From: Micromonospora sp. RHAY321
GTDB taxonomy: Bacteria > Actinomycetota > Actinomycetes > Mycobacteriales > Micromonosporaceae
DNA length: 64,000 nt
NCBI RefSeq assembly: GCF_023896955.1
Contig: NZ_JAMHIW010000010.1
Span: forward strand, 62,001 to 126,000
Direction: 5' to 3'
Made by a program: the position numbers and the translations under genes
Notes under the pieces: generated by a model
Database searches by the model: none
Told to the model about the DNA's origin: nothing
The model's input: the letters and a program-made list of their open reading frames with translations, nothing else
In this document: positions 44,098 through 52,956 of the stretch, one piece after another
How positions within the stretch are numbered: the stretch's first letter is position 1
Layout of the letters: each line of letters opens with the position of its first letter

Positions 44098-45483
44098 ATG
44101 GGCCAGATCCCGCGAACGCTCCAGCCGTCCCTGTCTGACCGCCACTTCTTCGGAGCCGAGCTGCGTCGGCTGCGGGAGAGGGCCAACTTCTCGCAGGCGC
44201 GACTCGGCGCGATGATCCGGTTCAGTGCCGACCTCGTACGTCGGGTCGAGACAGCAGACCGTTTCCCCTCCCGGGAATTCGTTGAAGCCTGCGACAAGGC
44301 GTTGGCAACCGGAGGGGCGTTGATCCGCCTGCTACCACTTCTCGAGGGAAGTCGCGCCGACGAGGGTATGCGGACAACTTCCCCGAGCGGTCCCACCAAC
44401 GCCGGAACCCTGCTGACCGCCCTAGGGGAGGAGGCCTCCGGGGTGGCGGACATGATTGTCCGTGTTCCCTTCCAGCCCGGTGTTCTTGACCGCGCCGCAC
44501 GGGACTGGCTGAACACCTCAGCGGGACCACGCCTGTCCGTAGCCGGACGACTCGGCTCGCCTGACCAGGTTGACGAAGAGGACCTTCATTCGGCGGAGAC
44601 CGCTCTGGGGATGTTCCGGCAGTTGGACCACACCCACGGCGCTGGACGAGTTCACGCGCAGGTGCAGCGGTACGTCGAAGGCGAACTGAACCGGCTGTTG
44701 GCGAATATTCCAACCTCTGAGGCTGTTGGTCGCCATCTCTACGCGCTGGCGGCAGGATTCTTCGAGCTCTGCGGGTACCAGGCGGTCGACACCGGCGCCC
44801 ACGGCCTCGCCCAGCGCCGCTACCTTCGCGCTCTACGTCTGACGGAAGCTGCCAACGACCGCCTGTACGGCAGCTACCTGCTCGCCGTGAACATCGGCCA
44901 CCTCGCGCTGCACTGCGGGCACCCCGAGCCGGCACGCAGGATGGCGCTGACAGCGGTGAAAGAAAGCGAGACCCGGACGACGCCCGCTGTGGCAGCCGCG
45001 CTGCACGCGGTGGTGGCGCGCACGCACGCCCGCCTTGGACGCGAAGGCGACTGCCTGACCCACCTCGACATCGCGGAGAAGCAACTGGCCCGCAGCAAGC
45101 CCGAGGACGAGCCGGCGTGGATTGGGTATTTCGACGCGGCGTACCTCGCCGACGAGATCGCCCACTGCTTCCACGACCTGGGCCTACCGCAGCACACCCA
45201 GCAGCATCTGGGCGACGCCCTCACTGCGCTGAGCCCCACCCATGTCCGGCGACTCGCCATCGACACCGCGCTCCTGGCCTCGTCGTTAGCCGCCGCCGGC
45301 CGCATTGACGAAGCCTGCGCCACCGCACGCGAGGCAGTCGACTACGCCGCACGAACAACCTCACACCGCTGCCTGCAGCGCATCGTCGAGGTACAGGCCG
45401 ACCTTGAGCCCTACCGGTGCGAGCCGGAGGTCCGCGAGTTCGGCGAGTACGTGCGTCACCGACTACCGTTGGCCGCTGTGTAA
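44098..45483 (+). CDS. XRE helix-turn-helix regulator with TPR-like C-terminus
   Basis: 461 residues. The N-terminal XRE helix-turn-helix (LRRLRERANFSQARLGAMIR; FSADLVRRVETADRFPSREF) is followed by a helical-repeat domain like TPR (YLRALRLTEAANDRLYGSYL; HLDIAEKQLARSKPEDEPAW). The layout is typical of Streptomyces pleiotropic XRE/TPR regulators. AGAGGAGGCGTTGCT gives the start. It is divergent from the JmjC operon and shares an operator-like palindrome with the second XRE-TPR gene. Its last 21 bases overlap the end of the convergent S9 peptidase gene. Confidence 0.82.
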   Translation: MGQIPRTLQPSLSDRHFFGAELRRLRERANFSQARLGAMIRFSADLVRRVETADRFPSREFVEACDKALATGGALIRLLPLLEGSRADEGMRTTSPSGPTNAGTLLTALGEEASGVADMIVRVPFQPGVLDRAARDWLNTSAGPRLSVAGRLGSPDQVDEEDLHSAETALGMFRQLDHTHGAGRVHAQVQRYVEGELNRLLANIPTSEAVGRHLYALAAGFFELCGYQAVDTGAHGLAQRRYLRALRLTEAANDRLYGSYLLAVNIGHLALHCGHPEPARRMALTAVKESETRTTPAVAAALHAVVARTHARLGREGDCLTHLDIAEKQLARSKPEDEPAWIGYFDAAYLADEIAHCFHDLGLPQHTQQHLGDALTALSPTHVRRLAIDTALLASSLAAAGRIDEACATAREAVDYAARTTSHRCLQRIVEVQADLEPYRCEPEVREFGEYVRHRLPLAAV

Positions 45484-47280
45484 CGCCCGTTGATCGTTGG
45501 CCGCCATCACCGAGCGGTAGTGAGCCAGCTCGGCCTCCAGCGCCGCACCCGCTTGACGGGACGATGCCACATAGTGGCCGACATCAGGAAAAACCAACAC
45601 CTCCGGCGCCATGCCGAGAGACATCAACTCGTCGGCGAGTTCGCGGACATCCTCGACCACGGCCACCTCATCGGCGGTGCCGTGAATGAGCAGCACCGGC
45701 CGTTGGACCGTGGCGGCACGGACCGGGCCGGCGCCCCTGCGCAGCCGCATCGCGTGCGCCCGCTGGAACCGGGGCACCGTCTGCGCCCACCGGTCAGGAT
45801 CGACGATCGCCGACACGGCGGTGGCAGCAGCGAACGGGCCGTCCTGGGCCACCGCGTGTAGCGCGGTGTATCCACCGGCGCTGGCACCACGGATGAACAC
45901 CTGCCCCGGCACCGCCCGCCCTGTCGACAGCAGGTGAACCGCCACCGCCGCGCAGTCATCGACATCGTCCAGACCCCACCGGCCGTACAGCGATTCCCGG
46001 AACACCCGGCCGTACCCGGTGCTACCCAGGTAGTCCACATCAACGACGGCGAACCCGCGACTGGTGAAGAACTGCGCCTGCCAATCCAGGCGCAGTAGGC
46101 AGGACGCGGTCGGCCCAGGATGTGCCCGAACGATCACCGGCGCCAGCCAGTCCGCCGCCGCGGCCGTCGGCGGATACACCAGGGCAAGCACCTCCCGACC
46201 ATTGGCCACTGGAACGCGCAGCTCCGTCGGCGCCGATACTCGCGCCCCGTCGAGTCCGGCGTGCTCCGACCTGGCAAGCACCTCCACCTGAGGATCGGCG
46301 TCAGCCAGGTCGATCAGCGCGACCTGCGGGGCCGCGGTCGGTGATGATCCGATCAACGCCACCGTCGTCCCTTGCACGGCCAGGTATGGCTTGATCGACG
46401 TGTACGGGAGGTCGACCTGGCGGACAGGGCCTTCGGGATCGATGATGACGAGGCGGTGTCGCGGCCCCTCCTGCACTGCCACGACGATCCGACCGTCGTC
46501 GAGGAAGCCGTACGACGCGTAACCCAATTCCCATGACTCCGCGGCGCACTCACCCGCGATCGGCGCCACCGCCTCCACCTTGAGCCCGTTCCACCGGTAG
46601 AGGTTCCACCAGCCATTGCGGTCCGACACGAAGTACAACGCCCCGTCGGGTCCCCACCGCGGCTCCACCGCAGACTCATCAGGACCGCCGGCGAGCCTCA
46701 CTGGGTCCTCGACCGCACCGTGCGGTGAGTAGGCGGCAGCCCACACCTCACACGCGTCCCAGGGCATGTCGTACTCGCTCCACGCGGTCCAGGCCAACGA
46801 ACCCGGACCCGGCCGAGGCGCGCCGAGAAACCCCCGGGACGAGACGAGAGTTCGCATCTGCGGATCACCGGTGAGCGACACCGCGACGAGTTGGTCACCC
46901 TGCTCCGACTCGCGCACAGCCAGCAACTCACCGTCGCCGATCGTCAGGTCGCCGAGGGATCCATGGCTGACCAACTCAAGTTCATCGCCGTGACGGCGGC
47001 TCCGGTAGAGGCCATCCCCGTCGACGCACCACAACGTCCCCTCGGCGACAGCGAACGATCCGCCTCCATACGCGTGAACGCCGCTGGCGACATCGAAGCC
47101 CTTCGGACTGATATCACGTTTACCCTCGCCGGGCCGCCACCGTGTCACCGTCGTACCCCCGTCGGCGGCGGGGCGAGTCTCCAGCCAGTACAGGCCGTCA
47201 TCACCGGTACGCAGCTGGTCATAACTTACGGAGGCGCGGACGGCGTCGTCTACCGACACTTCAGCGATCCTGTCGCCCAT
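45463..47280 (-). CDS. S9-family prolyl oligopeptidase-like peptidase
   Basis: 605 residues. An N-terminal beta-propeller (repeats such as RWGPDGALYFVSDRNGWWNL) is followed by an alpha/beta-hydrolase domain with the triad: Ser in GASAGGY, Asp in HGTADEV and His in PDVGHYVAS. These peptidases release short peptides or acyl-peptides; the sequence does not fix which. No signal peptide, so it is cytosolic. The ATG at 47280 lies behind GAGGAGGG. It lies downstream of the creatininase-like and XRE genes on the same strand and likely belongs to the amide/peptide-use cluster. Confidence 0.87.
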   Translation of the reverse strand: MGDRIAEVSVDDAVRASVSYDQLRTGDDGLYWLETRPAADGGTTVTRWRPGEGKRDISPKGFDVASGVHAYGGGSFAVAEGTLWCVDGDGLYRSRRHGDELELVSHGSLGDLTIGDGELLAVRESEQGDQLVAVSLTGDPQMRTLVSSRGFLGAPRPGPGSLAWTAWSEYDMPWDACEVWAAAYSPHGAVEDPVRLAGGPDESAVEPRWGPDGALYFVSDRNGWWNLYRWNGLKVEAVAPIAGECAAESWELGYASYGFLDDGRIVVAVQEGPRHRLVIIDPEGPVRQVDLPYTSIKPYLAVQGTTVALIGSSPTAAPQVALIDLADADPQVEVLARSEHAGLDGARVSAPTELRVPVANGREVLALVYPPTAAAADWLAPVIVRAHPGPTASCLLRLDWQAQFFTSRGFAVVDVDYLGSTGYGRVFRESLYGRWGLDDVDDCAAVAVHLLSTGRAVPGQVFIRGASAGGYTALHAVAQDGPFAAATAVSAIVDPDRWAQTVPRFQRAHAMRLRRGAGPVRAATVQRPVLLIHGTADEVAVVEDVRELADELMSLGMAPEVLVFPDVGHYVASSRQAGAALEAELAHYRSVMAANDQRALHSGQR

Positions 47281-47540
47281 CCTCACAGGCCCTCCTCGAA
47301 CAACTTCCACGCGGGCCGGACGACGGCGGGCTCGTCAACCGGTCGACGGGACACCGGCGCGGCCACCGGCAGGGCTCGGATTTCCGGGCCGGTGTGTGTG
47401 CCCAGACGTCGCCGACTCTACGTCCGAGCATCTTGTCCCTGCTCCCGGGTCACCCTGCAAAGTGCGTCCGCCCGATCGCTCTCCCGGGGGTAACGTCGAT
47501 GCGAACAGAAGCTTTCGTCCAGCATCACTCCTGATCATGC

Positions 47541-48251
47541 CTAGGGTCTCGGCAGGAAGCCGTAGTGGTCGGCGAAGGAGCGAACAAGGTCTTCGAGTAC
47601 GGCTTTGCCCTTGGCCGCGGTGCCGTGGGACGGCAGACCAATGACGCCGCTGGTGGTGTAGCCACTCATGCCCCTCGTGAGGAGGTGACGTCGATCGTCC
47701 GCGAGGTGGTCTGCATGCTGGAAGCCATCACGCACCACTTCCGGCGCAACGTGCAGAAGCAGCGAAACCTCAAGCTCGCCAGCGTGCATATCCTGGTGGG
47801 CGGTGCTGCGCAGGCCGGCGGCAACTCGAGCGTCGTCCCAGTCGGCCCGCGCAGGGAACAGAGTCATCCGCGGTCCGGCAACGTTGGCTTCCTGAACGAC
47901 GTTGGCAAGCGCGTAGTTCCCGCCGTGTCCGTTGATCACAGCGAGCCGATCGACGCCCGACTCGTGCAGGGAAGCGGCGATGTCATCGACCACGGCGGCG
48001 AGAGTGGTGGCGCTGATACTGACCGTTCCACGCCACGAGGCGTGCTCGTGGGAGCAGGAGATCGTTACGGGCGGAAGCAGGAAGAGGTTATAGCGTTCGG
48101 CGACTGCCTTCGCGATCGCGCATGCCACGATGGTGTCCGTCAGCAGCGGCAGGTGGGTGCCGTGCTGTTCGAAACTCCCGATTGGGAGGACCGCGATGGA
48201 AGCCCCTCGCTCGGACTCGTCGGTACTCGTTGCCGTGGTAATCAGGTCCAC
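47541..48251 (-). CDS. Creatininase-family amidohydrolase
   Basis: 236 residues. Metal-site motifs in order: IGSFEQHGTHLPLLTDT (Glu/His/Asp), INGHGGN (His) and DMHAGELEVSLLL (His/Glu). The family cleaves cyclic amides such as creatinine and also includes the mycofactocin peptidase MftE; here the mycofactocin neighbours are absent, so a plain amidohydrolase is more likely. The GTG start is 10 bases after the XRE stop, so both are in one transcript. It fits with acetamidase and permease genes nearby as a nitrogen-scavenging set. Confidence 0.85.
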   Translation of the reverse strand: MDLITTATSTDESERGASIAVLPIGSFEQHGTHLPLLTDTIVACAIAKAVAERYNLFLLPPVTISCSHEHASWRGTVSISATTLAAVVDDIAASLHESGVDRLAVINGHGGNYALANVVQEANVAGPRMTLFPARADWDDARVAAGLRSTAHQDMHAGELEVSLLLHVAPEVVRDGFQHADHLADDRRHLLTRGMSGYTTSGVIGLPSHGTAAKGKAVLEDLVRSFADHYGFLPRP

Positions 48252-48261
48252 GGGCTCATGG

Positions 48262-49488
48262 TTACACGCTTTCGAGAGTTGCCTGCCGATAGGCGAGCAC
48301 GAAGGCCGCCGCCTCGGGAACGGCTGGCTGCTGTCGAAGGGCCACCGCCGTGGGGTTTAACCAGCGTAGAGCGCGTGCGGAGGAGGTACCAGCCGCCAAG
48401 GTAAGGGCCTTGGCGGCCTCGGTCGCAGCGCGTTCGACATTGCCACTGCTGACGTAGGCGGTGGACAGGACCGATCGCCACAGGGCCTCATCGACGCGCC
48501 ACTGAGCTGGCCAGTGCCGCAGGAGTTGCTCGTAGAGATCGGCTGCAGCCGCCGGCTGGCCGAGCAGCAAACGGCACTGGGCTTCGTGGGCAGCCACGTA
48601 CACAGGGTCGCAGTGGGCGCCAACATCGACCGGCAGCTCTGAGTCCCCGTCGGCACTGCTGGCGACCCTCTGCGCCTTGTCGATGCTGGCTACGCAGGCG
48701 CTCTGGTCACCTCCCATCGCGTAAGCCTGAGCTTGGCGGACCAGCAGAAGGGCGCGGATGCGGCCTGGTAACCGGACCTCGTCCAGCGCCTGCCGCGCCA
48801 GGAAAGCGGCCCTACGCGGGTCGAATCGCTCGAGGGCGCGTTGGCTCTGCCTCATCAGGACGTAGCTTGCCAGCACCGGCGCGTTGGCTGCGACGGCGTG
48901 TTGCTGGGCGCGCCTCAGCCATGCGTCCGCCTCAGCGGCATCGCTCTGCTCGTCGATCCAGCTCAGGAACTCGGCCCACAGTGCCTGGGCGATGAGTACC
49001 TCTCGACGGTCCGTCGAGCTGCTCCGCCGCCCGATGATGGCTGCGGCGCTGATCTGCGCATGGGCGGTGGACGCCATCCCCGCATATCCGATGCGATTTC
49101 CGGCAGTGGCAAGGGCGACGAGTTGCTCGTGCCACGGTGGGAGCAGGCCAGTCTCCTCGCGATGATCCATAACGCCCCCGAGCAGGCCGTCCGCCCCGTC
49201 AGCCGAGCGGTGGTCGAGGACGGTCAGTCGACGCTCGCCTTCGAGGTCTGGCAGGAAGCGGAGCAGCTCACCACCCGCCTGCAGGGCGGCCTCACATGAC
49301 TCGACGAGGCGGGCGGACGGCCAACGTTCGGCCTTCTCCACCTTGCCGATGAGGTCCCCACTGACGTGCACCAGCCTGCCTAGAGCGCGCTGAGAAAGCC
49401 CGCGGCACTCGCGCCACTGTCGCAGCACGGCACCGAACCCATGCAGCACCGACCGATGCGGGGTCAGCTGTCGTGGAACCTGAGCCAC
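48262..49488 (-). CDS. XRE helix-turn-helix regulator with helical-repeat C-terminus
   Basis: 408 residues. The N-terminal XRE domain (LRQWRECRGLSQRALGRLVH; SGDLIGKVEKAERWPSARLV) is followed by TPR-like helices (AEADAWLRRAQQHAVAANAP; YEQLLRHWPAQWRVDEALWR). It is a paralogue of the regulator at 44098. CCAGGAGTACCG precedes the GTG start. A perfect GCGGAC/GTCCGC palindrome lies 84 bases upstream, between this gene and the divergent permease, so it likely controls both directions. Confidence 0.82.
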   Translation of the reverse strand: MAQVPRQLTPHRSVLHGFGAVLRQWRECRGLSQRALGRLVHVSGDLIGKVEKAERWPSARLVESCEAALQAGGELLRFLPDLEGERRLTVLDHRSADGADGLLGGVMDHREETGLLPPWHEQLVALATAGNRIGYAGMASTAHAQISAAAIIGRRSSSTDRREVLIAQALWAEFLSWIDEQSDAAEADAWLRRAQQHAVAANAPVLASYVLMRQSQRALERFDPRRAAFLARQALDEVRLPGRIRALLLVRQAQAYAMGGDQSACVASIDKAQRVASSADGDSELPVDVGAHCDPVYVAAHEAQCRLLLGQPAAAADLYEQLLRHWPAQWRVDEALWRSVLSTAYVSSGNVERAATEAAKALTLAAGTSSARALRWLNPTAVALRQQPAVPEAAAFVLAYRQATLESV

Positions 49489-49571
49489 CGGTACTCCTGG
49501 ATGCAGTTGCCCGTCGCTGCCGCAGTCAGACAGGCCTGACCATACGTGGTCGGACGCTACTCGGACAGTTG

Positions 49572-49598
49572 CATGCGGACAACGCCGTATGTCCGCAT
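49572..49598. promoter_or_regulatory. Palindromic operator candidate between XRE-TPR and permease genes
   Basis: CATGCGGAC (49572-49580) and GTCCGCAT (49591-49598) are perfect around a 10-base centre. The same arms with a 9-base centre occur at 43930-43956. The spot is in the promoter region of both the minus-strand XRE and the plus-strand permease. Confidence 0.6.
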
Positions 49599-49755
49599 CA
49601 CCGCTATCGACTCGTCTGGCCCGGTGCGCAATTCTCGTTGTTGAGATACCCGTCCGCGCGCCAGGCGAAATATTGGCAGCGATGCAGACGCCCTTCCTGG
49701 CGGGCCAGTTGCAAAGTCGTGAGATCAGCCAGGCGTCAACTATTTGAGGAGTCTA

Positions 49756-51162
49756 ATGAGTCTCCAGAATGAGCTGTCCCGAAATGGATATCGGCAGGAG
49801 TTGAGCCGCCAACTGCGGTTCCGGGATCTACTTGCATACGGCTTGGTGTACATGGTGCCGATCGCGCCGATGGCGATCTTCGGCAGCGTATACGCCGGCT
49901 CCGGCGGGATGGTGGCCCTGGCGTACGCGGTCGGTGTGGTGGCGCTGGTGTTCACGGCGTTCTCGTACGCGCAGATGGTGAGGGCGTTCCCGATGTCGGG
50001 CAGCGTCTACAACTACGCAGGCCGCGGCATTAGCCCGCCGGTCGGGTTCCTCGCCGGCTGGGTGATCCTCCTGGACTACGTGCTCGTGCCGGGGCTGCTG
50101 TACCTGGTGGCGTCGGTGGCGATGCACGCGACGGTCCCGTCGGTGCCGGTGTGGCTGTGGCTGCTCGGGTTCGTCGCGGTCAACACGATCGTCAACTCGG
50201 TGGGGATCCGCATGACCGCGGTGGTCACCCGGGTGATGCTCGTCGGCGAGCTGATCGTCTTGGCGGTCTTCTTGGCCGTCGCTGGCTGGGTACTCGCCTC
50301 GGGTAGGGGCCGGTTCAGCTGGGCGGCGTTCTACAACTCCGACACGTTCACGTGGTCGGTGGTGGCGGGTGCGGTGTCGATCGCCGTGCTGTCTTTCCTC
50401 GGTTTCGATGGCATCTCGATGTTGGCGGAGGAGACCAAGGGTGGCTCCCGTTCGATCGGCCGCGCCATGGCCGCGGTCCTCGTCTTGGCGGGGGTGTTGT
50501 ACGTCGCGCAGACGTGGCTGGCGGCGATGCTCGTGCCTGACCCGGGCGTGCTTCTCGCCGAGGGTGATCCGAACGGGACCGCTTTCTACGACGCCGCCGC
50601 CGCGGCTGGCGGGGGTTGGCTGGCGACGCTGTGCGCGGTCGCGACGGCGATCGCTTGGGGGTTGCCGAACTCGATGGTCGCGCAGGTCGCCACCTCTCGG
50701 CTGCTGTACGCGATGGCCCGCGACCGACAACTGCCGGCGTTCCTGGCGAAGGTGTCGATCCGGCGCAACGTGCCGATCAACGCCACGCTGCTCACCGGGG
50801 CAGTGTCCCTGGCGCTGGGCCTGTACATGACGACCCGTGCGGATGGGATCACCCTGCTGTCCTCGTTGATCAATTTCGGGGCGATGGTCGCGTTCCTAGT
50901 CCTGCACATCTCGGTCGTGGTGCATCACCTCATCCGGGAGCGCAGTGGTAACTGGTGGGCGCATCTGGTCATGCCCGCGATCGGCTTCGCGATCTTGGTG
51001 TGGGTGGTGGTCAACGCCAACATCGCCGCCCAGCGCCTCGGCCTGGCCTGGCTCGCCCTCGGGATGGTCGTTCTGGCTGGCCTGTACCTGTCCGGCCGTC
51101 GGCCGGCACTGTCGGGGTTGGCGCCCGCGCAGCCGCAGGCGCGTCACGTGGAGCGGGTGTGA
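49756..51162 (+). CDS. APC-family amino-acid permease
   Basis: 468 residues with about 12 membrane helices. The APC/amino-acid-polyamine-organocation signature is present in FRDLLAYGLVYMVPIAPMAI and MVRAFPMSGSVYNYAGRGIS near the first two helices, and LSFLGFDGISMLAEETKGGS in helix 6. It imports an amino acid or amine by proton coupling; the substrate is not readable. The ATG at 49756 lies behind TTGAGGAGTCTA. The acetamidase gene starts six bases after its stop. Confidence 0.9.
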   Translation: MSLQNELSRNGYRQELSRQLRFRDLLAYGLVYMVPIAPMAIFGSVYAGSGGMVALAYAVGVVALVFTAFSYAQMVRAFPMSGSVYNYAGRGISPPVGFLAGWVILLDYVLVPGLLYLVASVAMHATVPSVPVWLWLLGFVAVNTIVNSVGIRMTAVVTRVMLVGELIVLAVFLAVAGWVLASGRGRFSWAAFYNSDTFTWSVVAGAVSIAVLSFLGFDGISMLAEETKGGSRSIGRAMAAVLVLAGVLYVAQTWLAAMLVPDPGVLLAEGDPNGTAFYDAAAAAGGGWLATLCAVATAIAWGLPNSMVAQVATSRLLYAMARDRQLPAFLAKVSIRRNVPINATLLTGAVSLALGLYMTTRADGITLLSSLINFGAMVAFLVLHISVVVHHLIRERSGNWWAHLVMPAIGFAILVWVVVNANIAAQRLGLAWLALGMVVLAGLYLSGRRPALSGLAPAQPQARHVERV

Positions 51163-51167
51163 CCTGC

Positions 51168-52172
51168 ATGGACAGGTTCACTTATCGGCCGGCCCGGGAC
51201 GAGCTGGCGTATACCTTCGGCGGTCGGATGCCGGTGGCGCACGTGCGCGGGGGTGACGTGTTCACCGTCGTGACGGAGGACTGCTTCGGTGGTCTCGTTC
51301 GGGGTCCGGCGGACCTGCCGTCGCAGGTGTGCCGCATGCCGTACCTCAATCCGGTGTCCGGGCCGTTCTTCGTCGAGGACGCCGAGCCCGGCGACACCCT
51401 CGCCGTGCACCTCGCCGCCATCACCCCGGCCCGGGATTGGGGTGTGTCCTCGACGTTCCCGCACTTCGGGGCATTGACCTCCACCGCCCACACGGCCACC
51501 CTGCAGCCTGCGTTGGAGGAGCGGGTGTGGGTGTACGGCATTGACCGGCAGGCCGGGACCGTTCGGTTCGAGGCCACCCGCAGCGACCACAGCGTGGACC
51601 TGCCGCTGGACTCGATGATCGGCACGATCGGTATCGCCCCCGGTGGATTCGAGGCCCGATCCACGCTCGTGCCTGACACCCACGGCGGGAACCTGGACAC
51701 CCCGCAGCTGCGCGCTGGCACCACCCTCTACCTGGGTGTGAATGTGCACGGGGCGATGCTGGCCCTCGGCGACGGGCACGCTCGCCAGGGCGAGGGCGAG
51801 GCCTGCGGCGTCGGCGTAGAGATCGCCACGACCACCACCCTCGCCATCGACGTCATCAAAGGCGTCCGCACACGGTGGCCTCGGTTGGAGACCGACCGGG
51901 ACATCCTGACGATCGGCTGCGCGAGGCCCCTGGAGGACGCCTACCGCATCGCCCAGCACGACCTCGTCGGCTGGGCCAGCGCCCTGACCGGCCTGGAAAC
52001 CCTGGACGCCTACCAACTCGTGTCGCAGGCGGGGCGAGCGCCGATCGGCAACGTGTGCGACCCCAACTACACCGTCCTCGCCGCCATCGACAAAACCCTG
52101 CTCCCCGCCCCCGGACCCGCCTATGGCGGGGCACACGAGCGGCTGCGGCGACTCACCGCCGGGCTGCGGTAG
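51168..52172 (+). CDS. Acetamidase/formamidase family amidohydrolase
   Basis: 334 residues of the FmdA/AmdA family: GDVFTVVTEDCFGG, NPVSGPFFVEDAEPGDTLAV, a metal/active-site block GTIGIAPGG with THGGNLDTPQLRAGTTLYLG, and GDGHARQGEGEACGVGVEIA with the conserved Glu residues. It hydrolyses short-chain amides to ammonia and acid. It is five bases after the permease, and together they form the plus-strand half of a nitrogen-scavenging cluster whose minus-strand half has the creatininase-like and S9 enzymes. Confidence 0.9.
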   Translation: MDRFTYRPARDELAYTFGGRMPVAHVRGGDVFTVVTEDCFGGLVRGPADLPSQVCRMPYLNPVSGPFFVEDAEPGDTLAVHLAAITPARDWGVSSTFPHFGALTSTAHTATLQPALEERVWVYGIDRQAGTVRFEATRSDHSVDLPLDSMIGTIGIAPGGFEARSTLVPDTHGGNLDTPQLRAGTTLYLGVNVHGAMLALGDGHARQGEGEACGVGVEIATTTTLAIDVIKGVRTRWPRLETDRDILTIGCARPLEDAYRIAQHDLVGWASALTGLETLDAYQLVSQAGRAPIGNVCDPNYTVLAAIDKTLLPAPGPAYGGAHERLRRLTAGLR

Positions 52173-52182
52173 GAATCCGCCG

Positions 52183-52860
52183 ATGCCCGCGTCGATCCCG
52201 CGCCTGCCGCTGCGCGATGACCTGTTCCTCCTCGGCCACGACGACGACACCGGTCACCCCCACGTGCACCAGCAGACCCTCGCCCTCGGACTCGCGGGCG
52301 CAGTCCTGATCGACCTGTACCTGGCCGGGCGGGTGACCCTCGACCCGAATGACGACACCCGCGCAGCAGGACACCAACGGATACACCCGCACGTCGACCG
52401 CCCGACCGGGGACCTGATCGCCGACGCCGCAGCCGCCACCATCCGTGGCGCCCACCCGCTGCTGCGACGATGGCTACGGGGGTTCTCCGACGACCTCTAC
52501 GACCGCACCCGCGCCGGCCTGTTCGCCGGCGGGATCCTGCGCCAGTACACCCGACGGCGCCTCGGTGGCCTCATGCGCACCGACACCTATCTGCCCTCCG
52601 ACAGCAGATGGGCGGTCATCGCCCGCTCCCGCCTGCGTTACCTCGCCGCCGGCCACGAACAACCCAACGACCACACCGCCGCCCTCGCCGGTCTCGTCGC
52701 CGACATCGGCCTCACCCACCACCTCTACCTCGACGACGACACCCCAGCCATGACCAGCCGCCTGAAGGCCATCGCCGCGCAGCACTACCAGCCGGTACGC
52801 GACATCACCGCCGCCGTAGACGCCGCCGTCGGTGACCTGGCCACCGCCGCCTACCGCTAG
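52183..52860 (+). CDS. GPP34 (GOLPH3-like) family protein
   Basis: 225 residues. The GPP34 pattern is clear: LPLRDDLFLLGHDDDTG, ALGLAGAVLIDLYLAGRVTL, and the C-terminal RRLGGLMRTDTYLPSD with LTHHLYLDDD. The eukaryotic member binds PI4P on Golgi membranes; the actinobacterial ones are soluble and often next to developmental or secondary-metabolism genes, with an unproven role. The ATG lies 10 bases after the acetamidase stop, so it is probably read with that operon. Confidence 0.85.
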   Translation: MPASIPRLPLRDDLFLLGHDDDTGHPHVHQQTLALGLAGAVLIDLYLAGRVTLDPNDDTRAAGHQRIHPHVDRPTGDLIADAAAATIRGAHPLLRRWLRGFSDDLYDRTRAGLFAGGILRQYTRRRLGGLMRTDTYLPSDSRWAVIARSRLRYLAAGHEQPNDHTAALAGLVADIGLTHHLYLDDDTPAMTSRLKAIAAQHYQPVRDITAAVDAAVGDLATAAYR

Positions 52861-52890
52861 CCCTGTCCGCTTATCGCAAGGAAGCCCACC

Positions 52891-52956
52891 GTGACCAACC
52901 AATCCCCCTGCGACCTCCGACCGGCAAGCCCCACCCGGTGGGCCGGGGACCCATGA
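52891..52956 (+). CDS. 21-codon leader ORF, coupled to the next gene
   Basis: GTG behind AAGGAAGCCCACC reads VTNQSPCDLRPASPTRWAGD then P and stops in a TGA that overlaps the ATG of the 52953 gene (ATGA). It may be a leader that couples translation or a remnant of a larger upstream partner. No homology is known. Confidence 0.4.
   Translation: MTNQSPCDLRPASPTRWAGDP

Noticed and set aside
47541-48251. Mycofactocin peptidase MftE instead of a general creatininase-like enzyme
   Set aside because: No mycofactocin precursor, radical SAM or glycosyltransferase genes are nearby, and the neighbours fit amide use.
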